NCBI GenBank assembly: GCA_021794015.1
Contig: JAJYRQ010000012.1
Location: 1-64,000 of the forward strand
Direction of reading: 5' to 3'
Length of the DNA: 64,000 bases
Source of the DNA: Deltaproteobacteria bacterium
GTDB taxonomy: Bacteria; Desulfobacterota; Binatia; Binatales; Binataceae
This document shows, piece by piece, positions 17,137-24,968 of this stretch; position 1 is the first letter of the stretch, and every line of letters begins with the position of its first letter. The notes under the pieces were generated by a model. The model ran no database searches. It was not told the origin of the DNA and worked only from the letters and a program-made list of their open reading frames with translations. The translations under genes and the position numbers were made by a program.

Positions 17137-17867
17137 CAGGCGTACACCTCCGGCCGGTAAATTCCGAGGATGCGCCGGGTCAGCTCGGGTAGCCCGGGAA
17201 TCACTTTGTTGAACTCCTTGGTCATCCGCAGCCGCAGCGTCGTGTAGATATAAATCACATAAACCAGGCAGAGATAGACGGTAGTGGCGAACAGCCCGCT
17301 GTCGGCGCGCTGCAAGCCTGCCGCCTTGGCCGTCTCAGACACGAACGCCACGGCTTGCCCAACCCGAAGATAAGTTTCGCCCAGGTCGCCGGCCTGCAGC
17401 TCGTAACCGTCCAGCGTTACCAGACGGAGCGCCCCGCTGCCGTTTTGCGGGTTCCACATCCAGCGCGTCCACAGCCAGTACCGGCCGGGAAGGGCGTAGT
17501 GAAGCAGCTCGCTTGCCAAATCGAAGCCAACGGTCGCGCTCCCCGCTCCCGCAAGCGTTTGGCAAAACTGCTGAAACCGGACGGCCAGCGCGGCGTCGCC
17601 GTAAAGGAGATCGAAGATGCGGCCGCGAAGCGCCGAAACGCCGTTGTCGCGCAGAATGACGCCGGCCGCCCGCCGCGTGGAAAACACGCTTCGCAGCAGC
17701 CATCGAAGCTGCGCTTCACCGGCCTCTGCCAGCGCCTGCGGGTCGCACAGCGCCGCAAACCGCCGGCTCTTGGCGGCCAGTTCCAACTCGATCGCCTCCC
17801 GCTCCTCCTCGCTGATCCGCGACATCGCCTCCACCATGAAGGCTCGGGCGCTTTCCGTGTCGACCAC
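17136..17867 (-). CDS. shdrH: Conserved sHdr-associated protein ('hyp', sHdrH)
   Basis: 243 aa, GTG start, 12 bases after shdrA. Its place between shdrA and the next Hdr-B gene is that of the 'hyp' gene always found in sHdr clusters. Sequence is largely helical: SRISEEEREAIELELAAKSRRFAALCDP at the start, a middle ALPGRYWLWTRWMWNPQNGSG and a hydrophobic segment LFATTVYLCLVYVIYIYTTL near 200-220 that could lie on or in a membrane, followed by TKEFNKVIPGLPELTRRILG. The biochemical function is unknown to me. Assignment rests mainly on context. Confidence 0.82.
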   Translation of the reverse strand: MVDTESARAFMVEAMSRISEEEREAIELELAAKSRRFAALCDPQALAEAGEAQLRWLLRSVFSTRRAAGVILRDNGVSALRGRIFDLLYGDAALAVRFQQFCQTLAGAGSATVGFDLASELLHYALPGRYWLWTRWMWNPQNGSGALRLVTLDGYELQAGDLGETYLRVGQAVAFVSETAKAAGLQRADSGLFATTVYLCLVYVIYIYTTLRLRMTKEFNKVIPGLPELTRRILGIYRPEVYA

Positions 17868-17879
17868 CGCGGCGCCCTC

Positions 17880-18950
17880 TTACCCCGTTGCGCCGGCTGC
17901 CAGCGCCTTCTTGCGCACCAACGCCGCGGCCTTCAGAGCCGCGGCGCCACCCATCGAGACGGAGTCCTCCAGGTCGGCCGGGCCGGTACAGGCGCCCGCC
18001 GCAAAGACGCCTTCTACCGAGGTCAGCACGGTCGCCAGCGGCACTCCCTCGGTCTCGATGTAACCGTATTTGTTCTGGCGCAGGCCGAGCAGCCTGGCCA
18101 TCTCCCGGGTGCCTTGAGAGGGTTCCATGCCGACCGACAGGACCACCACGTCGACCGCAATCTCCATCGGCCGGCCAAGGGTGGTGTCTTCGCCCCGGAT
18201 CACGAGCCTATCGCCCTTTTTCAGAACCTCGGCGACAATCCCGCGGATGTAGTTAACTTTGTACTGCTCCTGCGCCGGCCAGTAGATGCGATTCTCCCAG
18301 TAGCCGTACATGCGCATGTCTATGTAGAAGATGAAGACTTTTGCCTCGGGAAGCTGCTGGCGGATTTCGATCGCCTGCTTGGAGGCGACCCCGCAACAGA
18401 CCTTGGAGCAGAACTCGTTGCCAATCTGGCGATCGCGCGAGCCTACGCACTGAATAAAGGCGACCCGCTCGGGAAGACGACCGTCGGAGGGCCGCACGAA
18501 GCTGTGCTCCTTCAGCATCTTTTCGCTTTCGGGCAGCGTGATGACGTCGTCGAACTCGTAGTAGCCGTACATCTGGGTCTCGCGCCCCGGGTCGAAATGC
18601 TGGAAGCCGGTGGCCACGATAATCGCGCCGGCCCTGACCGACTCCTGGCTGCCGTTGCGTGCCACGCTCAGCTCGAAGTCACCCGCCGCGCCGGCAAAGC
18701 CGCTGACCGCCGCGCCCAGTCGAAGCTCAACCGCGGGATTGCCGAGCAAAGGGGCCAGCATTCGCGCCATCGCCTGCTCGGCGTCCTCCAAGCTCGGCGT
18801 CAGCGTTGCGTAGTGGGCGGCGATCGGCATGCCGCCGAGCCGGTCGCGGCTTTCCACAATCGTTACCGGGACCCCGAGGTCGGCCAGGCCGCGCGCCGCC
18901 TCGATGCCGGCCGGCCCGCCGCCGATAATCAGGACCCGCCCGCTAGACAT
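17880..18950 (-). CDS. shdrA: sHdrA, flavin and FeS subunit of the sulfur-oxidising Hdr complex
   Basis: 356 aa. An FAD-binding N-terminus VLIIGGGPAGIEAARGLADLG (about 6-26), GAIIVATGFQHFDP, the cysteine-rich HdrA cluster region FIQCVGSRDRQIGNEFCSKVCCGVASK and a C-terminal VFAAGACTGPADLEDSVSMGGAAA. It is shorter than methanogen HdrA, lacking the additional ferredoxin domains, as expected for sHdrA. It overlaps shdrB1 by 8 bases. The core complex C1-B1-A oxidises sulfane sulfur to sulfite in the cytoplasm, according to the accepted model. Confidence 0.93.
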   Translation of the reverse strand: MSSGRVLIIGGGPAGIEAARGLADLGVPVTIVESRDRLGGMPIAAHYATLTPSLEDAEQAMARMLAPLLGNPAVELRLGAAVSGFAGAAGDFELSVARNGSQESVRAGAIIVATGFQHFDPGRETQMYGYYEFDDVITLPESEKMLKEHSFVRPSDGRLPERVAFIQCVGSRDRQIGNEFCSKVCCGVASKQAIEIRQQLPEAKVFIFYIDMRMYGYWENRIYWPAQEQYKVNYIRGIVAEVLKKGDRLVIRGEDTTLGRPMEIAVDVVVLSVGMEPSQGTREMARLLGLRQNKYGYIETEGVPLATVLTSVEGVFAAGACTGPADLEDSVSMGGAAALKAAALVRKKALAAGATG

Positions 18951-20133
18951 CGGCGTCCTCCCAGCCGAGAAACTGGATCTCGCCCCGCTTGAGCCGCGCC
19001 ACGTCGGCCTCGAACTCGCGCCAGCGAGCTTCGTGGTCGATTCCCATCTTCTCCAGCAGCTTGCGGGTGTCGGTGTTGTGCCAGTGGAGCTGGCAGACGC
19101 GGTAAGGATGGGCCCCCATGGCCAGCGCGCAGAGCTGCGCCTCGGAAAGCACCGGGATGCCGACCCTGCGCTGGTGGGCCCGGGCGGCGAACTGGCTTTG
19201 GTCCAGCGTGGTAACGCAGCCCGTGTCGTGGGTGACCGTCACGTCGGGGTTGGCTTCGTCCTTCATCACCTCGATCTTGCGCTGCACCGCGAAGGAGCGG
19301 CTGAAGTCGCGCTGAACCAGGATGTGGCGAAAACCAAAGCCGCAGCAGTCGAACCAGGTCGAGTAATCGGCCACCTGCACGCCCAGCGCTTTGAGCGTCG
19401 CCGTCACCGTGGCCGTGCGCTGCCCGCCGTAAATGTCGGGGTCGTAAATCGCGTCCTCGGCAACCAGCTTGTGGTAGTGGCAGGCGGGATGAACGGTGGC
19501 GACGACGTTGGAGAGGTCGAGCACCTTGCGCGCGGCGATCCGATCCCGCACCGCGTGCACCCACTCGCTGTAATGGACGATCTCCTCCGGCATGACCATC
19601 GGCTTTTTCATCATGTCCATGATCCGCCGGACTTGGTCGCGCAGCTTCTGCGAGCCGATCAGTTCCTCGCGCACCTCCTTGTAGTGGCCGTAGCTGGTCG
19701 CGCAGTGGATGAGCGGAAAGTAGCCGCTCTCATAGGCGGCGGCGAAGTTGCGCAGCGCCACCGCCGCCTGCGCCGTCGGGTTCGAGGTCGCCGAGGCATA
19801 ATAGTTCCAGGCCGTGCACGAGGTCTGGTCGCGCGGATCGTGATAGTCGAGGCCGAGCTTGCGATGCAGCCAAAAGATCGAGGTCGAGTAGCCGGGAATG
19901 TGCCCGCACTGCCCGCAACTCTTGTGGTGCCAGGTCCTAGCCAGTGGAATCTTCTTGGCGCGGCCCAACTTGTTAGCCACCTCGGCGTAGGGCTCGGGAA
20001 CCCGCTGAGCAATCCACTCCCCCCTGGCCTCCAGCTCCAGCACCTGCTCGCGGATCGGCACGCTCTTGACCGTCTCAGGGTCACGGTGGAAAACGCGGGA
20101 CGATTTTGCAACGCCCTCGGCATCGATCGGCAT
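18943..20133 (-). CDS. shdrB1: sHdrB1, CCG-domain subunit of the sulfur-oxidising Hdr complex
   Basis: 396 aa. HdrB-like with a first Cys-rich region KSCGQCGHIPGYSTS and SCTAWNYYAS, a middle HPACHYHKLVAEDAI, then WFDCCGFGFRHI and THDTGCVTTLDQSQF. These are the CCG elements that would hold the non-cubane cluster, the proposed catalytic site. The N-terminal ~60 residues form an extension absent from methanogen HdrB. It starts 5 bases after the stop of a small GTG ORF and overlaps shdrA. Confidence 0.92.
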   Translation of the reverse strand: MPIDAEGVAKSSRVFHRDPETVKSVPIREQVLELEARGEWIAQRVPEPYAEVANKLGRAKKIPLARTWHHKSCGQCGHIPGYSTSIFWLHRKLGLDYHDPRDQTSCTAWNYYASATSNPTAQAAVALRNFAAAYESGYFPLIHCATSYGHYKEVREELIGSQKLRDQVRRIMDMMKKPMVMPEEIVHYSEWVHAVRDRIAARKVLDLSNVVATVHPACHYHKLVAEDAIYDPDIYGGQRTATVTATLKALGVQVADYSTWFDCCGFGFRHILVQRDFSRSFAVQRKIEVMKDEANPDVTVTHDTGCVTTLDQSQFAARAHQRRVGIPVLSEAQLCALAMGAHPYRVCQLHWHNTDTRKLLEKMGIDHEARWREFEADVARLKRGEIQFLGWEDADV

Positions 20134-20138
20134 GGCCG

Positions 20139-20438
20139 TTAGTCCTCTTCCCCCCGGCCCGCCCGGCCGGAGCCTTGGGCGAGCTTCTCGACCAGGTCCG
20201 TCTCCCCGGTCATCCGCCAGATGAGCGACAACTCGGCGGCGGCGGTTTCGCTTTGCCCTTGATCGGAGTTGCGGCCGGCGCCCGGTTTTTCCGGGGCGTG
20301 GAGCCGGCGCTCGGCCGCCCCAACGACCTGCCGCCGCCGCGTTGTCGCTTCATCTCTCTGCTCCGGCGCCGGCTCGGCCGCGACACGGTCGCGATCCGAG
20401 AGCTGCGCCGACCCGGCGGTTGAAACGGTGGCAGGCAC
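20139..20438 (-). CDS. Small uncharacterised ORF inserted between shdrC1 and shdrB1
   Basis: 99 codons starting with GTG at 20438, 5 bases after the shdrC1 stop, and ending 5 bases before the shdrB1 ATG, so it fills the gap exactly. The first ~70 residues are Ala/Arg/Glu-rich and look disordered; the end, AAAELSLIWRMTGETDLVEKL, looks like a folded helix. I do not recognise it. The tight fit argues for a coupled small protein, but the low-complexity composition means an untranslated spacer cannot be excluded. The same frame is open upstream into shdrC1, where it is only a shadow. Confidence 0.5.
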   Translation of the reverse strand: MPATVSTAGSAQLSDRDRVAAEPAPEQRDEATTRRRQVVGAAERRLHAPEKPGAGRNSDQGQSETAAAELSLIWRMTGETDLVEKLAQGSGRAGRGEED

Positions 20439-20443
20439 GGCGA

Positions 20444-21151
20444 CTAATCCTGCGCGGTGGCGTCGAGCGCGAAGCCCGCTTCCTCGAGCTTCTCTTCCAT
20501 GACATCTGTCAGGATCATGTGCAGGCCCTCGTCGACCTCCTTGATCATCTCCATGACCCCGCTGGCGTACCAGATGAGGTAGAGCTCGCGCAGGGTCTGT
20601 TCGCTCACCTCCCAGCTTGTCTCGGTGGTGTGCAGGGTTTCCGGCGGCAGCGCGCGGCGCCACCACTCAAGGTTTTCCGAAATTTCCTTCACATGCGGTC
20701 CCCAGTCAGGGAAGGCGTTAGGCTGGAGCATGTCGGGAGCGACCTGCGTCCCGGTCGACAGTATCTTGTAGATGATGCGGCCGTAGCCCTCGAGTGCGTC
20801 TTTGGCGCTCTTGAGACCGTTGCGCACGGCCACTTCACGCAGGATGGTAATCAGGCCGCCGGGCGAGTTGCCGCGCGGGCACTTGTCGCACGAGAAGCAC
20901 TGCGAGCAGTCCCAGACGTCCTCGTTCATGAACTTGTAGACCAGGTCGGCGTCCTCGCGCGCCAGCGCCTGGGCGATCCAGCGCGGGCTGAAGTCGTAGA
21001 AGCGCGCCGAGGGACAGACCGCAACGCACACCCCGCACTCGTAGCAGCCGTACAAGCCGTGGGAGAAGCGCTCGTCGGCCTTCACCTGCTCGAAAAGGCG
21101 CAGCTTCTCCGCCAAGGGAACCGCGGCGTATTTCGACGTATCGCAACCCAC
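20444..21151 (-). CDS. shdrC1: sHdrC1, 4Fe-4S subunit of the sulfur-oxidising Hdr complex
   Basis: 235 aa, GTG start. Two 4Fe-4S motifs: CYECGVCVAVCP (Cys36-46) and CSQCFSCDKCP (Cys82-91). Between them is PRWIAQALAREDADLVYKFMNEDVWD. The C-terminal 130 residues continue as in sHdrC1: LITILREVAVRNGLKSAKDALEGYGR and a helical tail with IKEVDEGLHMILTDVMEEK. It begins 19 bases after lbpA. The gene would relay electrons between the CCG subunit and flavin subunit. Confidence 0.92.
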   Translation of the reverse strand: MGCDTSKYAAVPLAEKLRLFEQVKADERFSHGLYGCYECGVCVAVCPSARFYDFSPRWIAQALAREDADLVYKFMNEDVWDCSQCFSCDKCPRGNSPGGLITILREVAVRNGLKSAKDALEGYGRIIYKILSTGTQVAPDMLQPNAFPDWGPHVKEISENLEWWRRALPPETLHTTETSWEVSEQTLRELYLIWYASGVMEMIKEVDEGLHMILTDVMEEKLEEAGFALDATAQD

Positions 21152-21170
21152 CGCACAACTCCGCCAAGAC

Positions 21171-21641
21171 TCAGCCGCTCTCGCAGGCGGCGACCTCGGC
21201 GCAGGCTTTGAGGCTCTGCTGCTCGATCTTCCTGCGGTAAGCCTCGACCGCCGCGGCGCCGGTCAGGAGGGCCTCCCGCTCTTGCTCCAGCTTGAGCGCT
21301 TTGAGGCGCACCACCCAGCCCTCGCCGTAGGGACTGCGGTTGACCAGGCCGGGGTCTTTCTCGAGCGCCTCATTGGCTTCGACAATCTCGCCGCTGACCG
21401 GCGCCTTTAACGGCCCCACCCATTTGCCGCTCTCGATGGTGGCCAGGTTTTGTCCCTTTTGCCGCAGCCCTTTCTTGCGCACGTAGACATGCAGGACCGG
21501 GCCCGCCATGTGCTGCGCAACGTCGGTGATCCCGACGGTTAGCGTGCCGTCATCGTTGAAACGCACCCAGCAATGGTCATCGACCAGATAGTGAAGGTCG
21601 GTTTGAATGAGGCACCTGCCAATCTTAACGGTCTCGCCCAT
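21171..21641 (-). CDS. lbpA: Lipoate-binding protein LbpA (GcvH-like), copy 2
   Basis: 156 aa. H-protein-like fold with HYLVDDHCWVRFNDDGTLTVGITDVAQHMAGPV, lipoylation loop IESGKWVGPLKAPVSGEI (acceptor Lys73) and SPYGEGWVVRLKAL. The C-terminal helix ends with several Cys (LKACAEVAACESG), which is unusual. It lies immediately upstream of shdrC1 and downstream of dsrE, so it is probably the direct lipoyl partner of the sHdr complex, while copy 1 sits by the lipS pair. Confidence 0.92.
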   Translation of the reverse strand: MGETVKIGRCLIQTDLHYLVDDHCWVRFNDDGTLTVGITDVAQHMAGPVLHVYVRKKGLRQKGQNLATIESGKWVGPLKAPVSGEIVEANEALEKDPGLVNRSPYGEGWVVRLKALKLEQEREALLTGAAAVEAYRRKIEQQSLKACAEVAACESG

Positions 21642-21648
21642 CGTCCAC

Positions 21649-22032
21649 CTAGAAGTTCATGACCAAATCGCTGCCGAGCGCGAGTTCAATGATCGTGGCG
21701 GCACCCATGATCTCGACCCCGTCGAACAAGTTCTCTTCGGTCATGTCAAAGAGCGTCATGCTCTGCTGGCAGACCCGCAGCTTGATGCCTTCCTCCTTGG
21801 CGCGCTCGAGCATGGTTTGGAGCGTCACGTCGCTGCGCGGGTCCAGCTTGATCTTCTCGGCCTCGCCCTTCTTAAGCTGCGAGGTGCCGTCCATGGTGAA
21901 CCAGACGACCACCTCCATATCCATCGCGGCGGCGGCCATGGCGTAGAACAGCGGCGAGTAGGTGCGGCGGGGAGTCTCGACGCCATGGGTCTGAATCACC
22001 AGAACCTTCTTGCCTTCGGGGTCTTGCTTCAT
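21649..22032 (-). CDS. DsrE-family sulfurtransferase-like protein
   Basis: 127 aa with DsrE-like fold: VLVIQTHGVETPRRTYSPLFYAMAAAAMDMEVVVWFTMDGTSQL, LERAKEEGIKLRVCQQSMTLF (candidate sulfur-binding Cys88) and GVEIMGAATIIELAL. It is shorter than DsrE3A at 7167-7646 and only distantly similar. The start overlaps the ligase stop (ATGA), and lbpA follows after 7 bases. A role in delivering sulfur to LbpA or sHdr is inferred from context. Confidence 0.85.
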   Translation of the reverse strand: MKQDPEGKKVLVIQTHGVETPRRTYSPLFYAMAAAAMDMEVVVWFTMDGTSQLKKGEAEKIKLDPRSDVTLQTMLERAKEEGIKLRVCQQSMTLFDMTEENLFDGVEIMGAATIIELALGSDLVMNF

Positions 22033-23126
22033 GCGGCCCTCCGGACTTCATCGTCCTGTGCAACGGTCGCCACCAGCCTGCGCGCCAGCGCTTCCATCTC
22101 CTGTGTCACCTCCGTATCCCGGGCGAGCCGAGCCAAGCGCTCGTCGCGCTCGGTCGCAGCCGCTCCCAGGCCGACCAACGCCCGACGGAGCGCCGCGGCC
22201 GCGCGCACCGCAACGCCGTCGCTTAACAGAAGCTCCTCGATCCGCCCGTCAACCACGCGCGCCGCCATACCCAACCCTCCGCCTGGCGCCTGCAGGTCGA
22301 CATAGCTGACTGCGGCGCTGATGGTAAGCTTGCGGGGCAGAGCACGGTCCCAAGCGATGCGCCGCAGCCACCGATGGCTGGCGAACAACCGTTCCAGCTC
22401 CTTGGTCTTGGCCTCCTCGCGCCCGCTTAAGCGCCCCGTTTCCAACTCAAGTCCCAGTTGCTCGCCAAACCCGGCGAGCAGCGCAACCCGGACCGTTTCC
22501 ATATCCGGCCGCTTGCCGGTTACCTGCTCAAGGCTCGTAACCTGCGCGACGATCGAGTCGCGCACCGCCTCGCGCAAGCGGGCGCCAGCCAAACGCAACA
22601 GGCGTGCCATGAGCGCATGGTCAAAGGCGAGCATCATGCTGCCCACGAAGACAAAGGCCTCTCCGATGTCGGCCGCTCCAGTGCCCCCAATCTTGCGCCC
22701 GCCCACCTCAATGTCGCTAACCGGACGGAACTCGGCGGCCACCCCAAGCTTGCGGTAAGCGGCAAGCGCTGGCGCGATGAGCCGCGGGTAGCGCTCGCCA
22801 AACCGGAGCGGAAGCCGAAGCTCAGTCAGGCGTTCGGTCGGCACGACAAGGTGGAAGAACAACTGGTTTCGGTCCAGCAGCACCGCTCCGCCGCCGGTTC
22901 TCCGGCGGATCACCGCCAGCCCTTGCTCCCGGCAGAAGCCAAGATCCACCACCCGCTCAGCGTCCTGGTGATACCCGATCGAAACGTACGGACGGTCCGG
23001 CAACAGGACGCATAAAGTCGGCGCGTCACCCGCATCCGAGCACTCGGCAACGGCATGGTACACCGCCTGGGAGCGAATGGCGGACACCATGCCCAGCTCA
23101 ACTAGCCTGCAACGCACTTTCGACAT
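22029..23126 (-). CDS. Second lipoate-protein ligase of the sulfur island
   Basis: 365 aa. LPL catalytic core: CVLLPDRPYVSIGYHQDAERVVDLGFC, IRRRTGGGAVLLDRNQLFFHLVV (about 73-95), VSDIEVGGRKIGGTGAADIGEAFVFVGSMML. A C-terminal domain (about 250-365) has WDRALPRKLTISAAVSYVDL. It is clearly diverged from the ligase at 10505-11599, so the locus has two ligases for two LbpAs. It is the first gene behind the divergent promoter region. The start at 23126 leaves a weak ribosome site; a GTG or ATG a few codons later is possible. Confidence 0.85.
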   Translation of the reverse strand: MSKVRCRLVELGMVSAIRSQAVYHAVAECSDAGDAPTLCVLLPDRPYVSIGYHQDAERVVDLGFCREQGLAVIRRRTGGGAVLLDRNQLFFHLVVPTERLTELRLPLRFGERYPRLIAPALAAYRKLGVAAEFRPVSDIEVGGRKIGGTGAADIGEAFVFVGSMMLAFDHALMARLLRLAGARLREAVRDSIVAQVTSLEQVTGKRPDMETVRVALLAGFGEQLGLELETGRLSGREEAKTKELERLFASHRWLRRIAWDRALPRKLTISAAVSYVDLQAPGGGLGMAARVVDGRIEELLLSDGVAVRAAAALRRALVGLGAAATERDERLARLARDTEVTQEMEALARRLVATVAQDDEVRRAA

Positions 23127-23167
23127 CGCCGCCCGGGGCAGCCCCCTTGAGGAAGGGATCGCGCCCG

Positions 23168-23196
23168 CTTATATTCGTTATTAGGTACGTGACCAA
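23168..23196 (-). promoter_or_regulatory. Promoter of the minus-strand sulfur island
   Basis: On the minus strand TTGGTC (23196-23191) and TATAAG (23173-23168) are spaced by exactly 17 bases, in the only AT-rich stretch of the divergent spacer. The predicted start is about 35 bases upstream of the first gene. Confidence 0.6.
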
Positions 23197-23207
23197 GTAG
23201 CAATACG
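23176..23207. promoter_or_regulatory. Imperfect inverted repeat, candidate ArsR-type operator
   Basis: Outer arms CGTTATT (23176-23182) and AATACG (23202-23207), with weaker symmetry inward, span the -35/-10 spacer of the sulfur-island promoter. ArsR-family repressors bind such sites and autoregulate. The adjacent regulator gene makes this the natural site; binding is inferred. Confidence 0.4.
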
Positions 23208-23229
23208 TCGAACCGCTGTCAAGAGGGAA

Positions 23230-23598
23230 ATGCAAGTGGCGGAAGATCAGAACAGAGAGTTGTCCGACGCGGCGCTGGCCCTGATCGCGGAGCGATTCAA
23301 GGTGCTGGCTGAACCCATGCGGCTGAGGATTCTTCACACGCTGGGGGGCGGCGAGCTCGGCGTCAGTGAGATCATCGCCGCGGTAGGCGGCCTGCAGGCC
23401 AATATCTCGAAGCAACTGGGCGTGCTTCTGCAGGCCGGGCTGGTGAGGCGGCGAAAACAGGGACTGCGGGTCTTTTATCGGGTCGCGGACGCCACCTTCT
23501 TCGAACTCTGTCAGCTTGTCTGCTCCAGCCTGCACGAACGCCTGGCCGCGCAGGTCGAGGAGATTGAGTCAGCCGTCGCCTTGCGAAAAGGAGCCTGA
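23230..23598 (+). CDS. ArsR-family transcriptional regulator, divergent from the sulfur island
   Basis: 122 aa winged-helix protein. It has KVLAEPMRLRILHTLGGGELGVSEIIAAVGG, recognition helix LQANISKQLGVLLQAGLVRRRKQG and wing LRVFYRV. Ribosome site AGAGGGAA just before ATG 23230. Related SoxR/sHdrR/BigR regulators sense sulfane sulfur through two widely spaced Cys. Here the only cysteines are Cys94 and Cys98 in the C-terminal helix (FELCQLVC), so a different sensing geometry or metal binding is possible. Its divergent position makes it the likely repressor of the sulfur genes. Confidence 0.9.
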   Translation: MQVAEDQNRELSDAALALIAERFKVLAEPMRLRILHTLGGGELGVSEIIAAVGGLQANISKQLGVLLQAGLVRRRKQGLRVFYRVADATFFELCQLVCSSLHERLAAQVEEIESAVALRKGA

Positions 23599-23646
23599 TC
23601 GCAGGCGCCAGCGTAAAGCCGGTCCGGTCCGCTGGTGGCGCAGCGG

Positions 23647-23695
23647 CCCGGCCACAAGCACGATGGCTTGGGCCGGGTCAATTGTTTTTTTTTTT
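23647..23695 (+). terminator. Rho-independent terminator after the ArsR gene
   Basis: Stem CCCGGCCACAAGC (23647-23659) pairs with GCTTGGGCCGGG (23666-23677) with one bulged base and a 6-base loop. After 7 bases there is a run of 11 T (23685-23695). It lies 50 bases beyond the regulator stop. Confidence 0.8.
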
Positions 23696-23885
23696 GCCGG
23701 AGACCAACTCATCGAGGCTGTATTCGCGGCGCGCCGGCCTCAAGGCCAGCTTCGGCCAAGGCGCCGCCGGCGCGAAGCAAGAAAGACCGGCTCGTTCGAA
23801 GGTCCGAAAACCGAAACCGCTTGAGGACCGAAGCACCGGCTGCCGGATTCCCGCGCGGATCCGAACCGGCTCTCGGGAGAAACCG

Positions 23886-23911
23886 CCTGCCTGCCTGCGC
23901 AGGCAGGCGGG
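23886..23911. terminator. Strong GC palindrome directly behind the alcohol dehydrogenase stop
   Basis: A perfect 20-base palindrome (23889-23908, GCCTGCCTGCGCAGGCAGGC), extended by two more pairs outside a mismatch, begins one base after the adh stop codon. On the minus strand it is followed by only three T, so it may act as an RNA-protecting or weak termination hairpin. Confidence 0.5.
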
Positions 23912-24913
23912 CTAGACGGAGGTCAGGACGGCGGCGCCCTTTATCTCGTCGTGCTTGAGCATCCGAAGCGCCTGGTTGCCCTGCTCAAGCGGCATCGCTA
24001 CGGTATGCGTCTTGACCGGGATGCGTGCGGCCAGCTCAAGAAACTCGGCGGCGTCGCGCCGGGTGTTGGCGGTCACACTCACCAGCTCCTTTTCGTTGAA
24101 AAGGTGGCGCGCGTAATCGAGCGGCGGTATCGGGCTCAAGTGAATGCCGGCAACCGCCAGCACGCCGCCCCGGTCGAGCGCTTCGAGCGCCGCGGGAACC
24201 AGCTCGCCGGCGGGCGCAAATAAAATTGCCGCATCCAGCGCTGCCGGCGGCGGCTGATCGGCGCGGCCCACCCAGTCCGCGCCCAGCGCCTCGGCCAGTT
24301 CCCGGTGACCACCGCCGCGGCTCATCACGAACACCCGGCATCCCCAGTGACGCAGCACCTGGATGGCGATGTGGGCCGAGCCGCCAAACCCGTACAGGCC
24401 AACGGTGGTGCCGGGACGGACCCGCGCCCGCTTAAGCGCGCAGTAGCCGATGATGCCGGCGCAAAGCAGCGGCGCGGCCTCGGCCCGGACCAGCGGCTCG
24501 GGTAGCGCGTAGGCGAATGCTTGCGGCGCCAGCGCATATTCGGCATAGCCGCCGTCCTCGTCGTAGCCGGTGAAACGTGCCTCGGGGCAGAGGTTCTCGC
24601 GCCCGGACGCGCAGTAACGGCATCGGCCGCACACCCCGCGAAGCCAGGCGATTCCAACCGGCGCGCCGGGCGCAAACCGCGTCGCGCCGCGGCCGCATCG
24701 CTCGACCACGCCGACAATCTCATGGCCCGGAACTACGGCGGCGCGGCGCGGCGCAAGCTCGCCTTCGACCACATGCAGATCGGTGCGGCAGACGCCGCAG
24801 GCAGTCACCCGGACCAGGATTTCTCCCGCTCCCGGCGACGGCTTTTCGCGCTCGATAAGCTTAAGCGGCTCTTGCTCAACCGGCCCGGGCGTTTGCACAA
24901 CCATCGCTTTCAT
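23912..24913 (-). CDS. Zinc-dependent alcohol dehydrogenase (MDR superfamily)
   Basis: 333 aa. Catalytic zinc site ACGVCRTDLHVVEG and GHEIVG; structural zinc Cys in CGRCRYCASGRENLC; NAD(P) binding GLYGFGGSAHIAIQVL; C-terminal NEKELVSVTANTRRDAAEFLELA. This matches the family of Zn alcohol dehydrogenases often listed as propanol-preferring (AdhA-like). Start at 24913 chosen by the normal N-terminus MKAMVV. It is 55 bases downstream of the E2 gene, so it likely belongs to the 2-oxo acid dehydrogenase operon. Substrate is unknown. Confidence 0.88.
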   Translation of the reverse strand: MKAMVVQTPGPVEQEPLKLIEREKPSPGAGEILVRVTACGVCRTDLHVVEGELAPRRAAVVPGHEIVGVVERCGRGATRFAPGAPVGIAWLRGVCGRCRYCASGRENLCPEARFTGYDEDGGYAEYALAPQAFAYALPEPLVRAEAAPLLCAGIIGYCALKRARVRPGTTVGLYGFGGSAHIAIQVLRHWGCRVFVMSRGGGHRELAEALGADWVGRADQPPPAALDAAILFAPAGELVPAALEALDRGGVLAVAGIHLSPIPPLDYARHLFNEKELVSVTANTRRDAAEFLELAARIPVKTHTVAMPLEQGNQALRMLKHDEIKGAAVLTSV

Positions 24914-24968
24914 CGTCGTCTCTGCGTGCGCCGCGCCAGGCCGGGCGGGCAGCGCTTTCGCGGCGGCA

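Noticed and set aside
17355..20142. Long plus-strand frames opposite shdrH, shdrA and shdrB1
   Set aside because: They overlap genes with clear cofactor motifs on the minus strand and have shadow-like composition.
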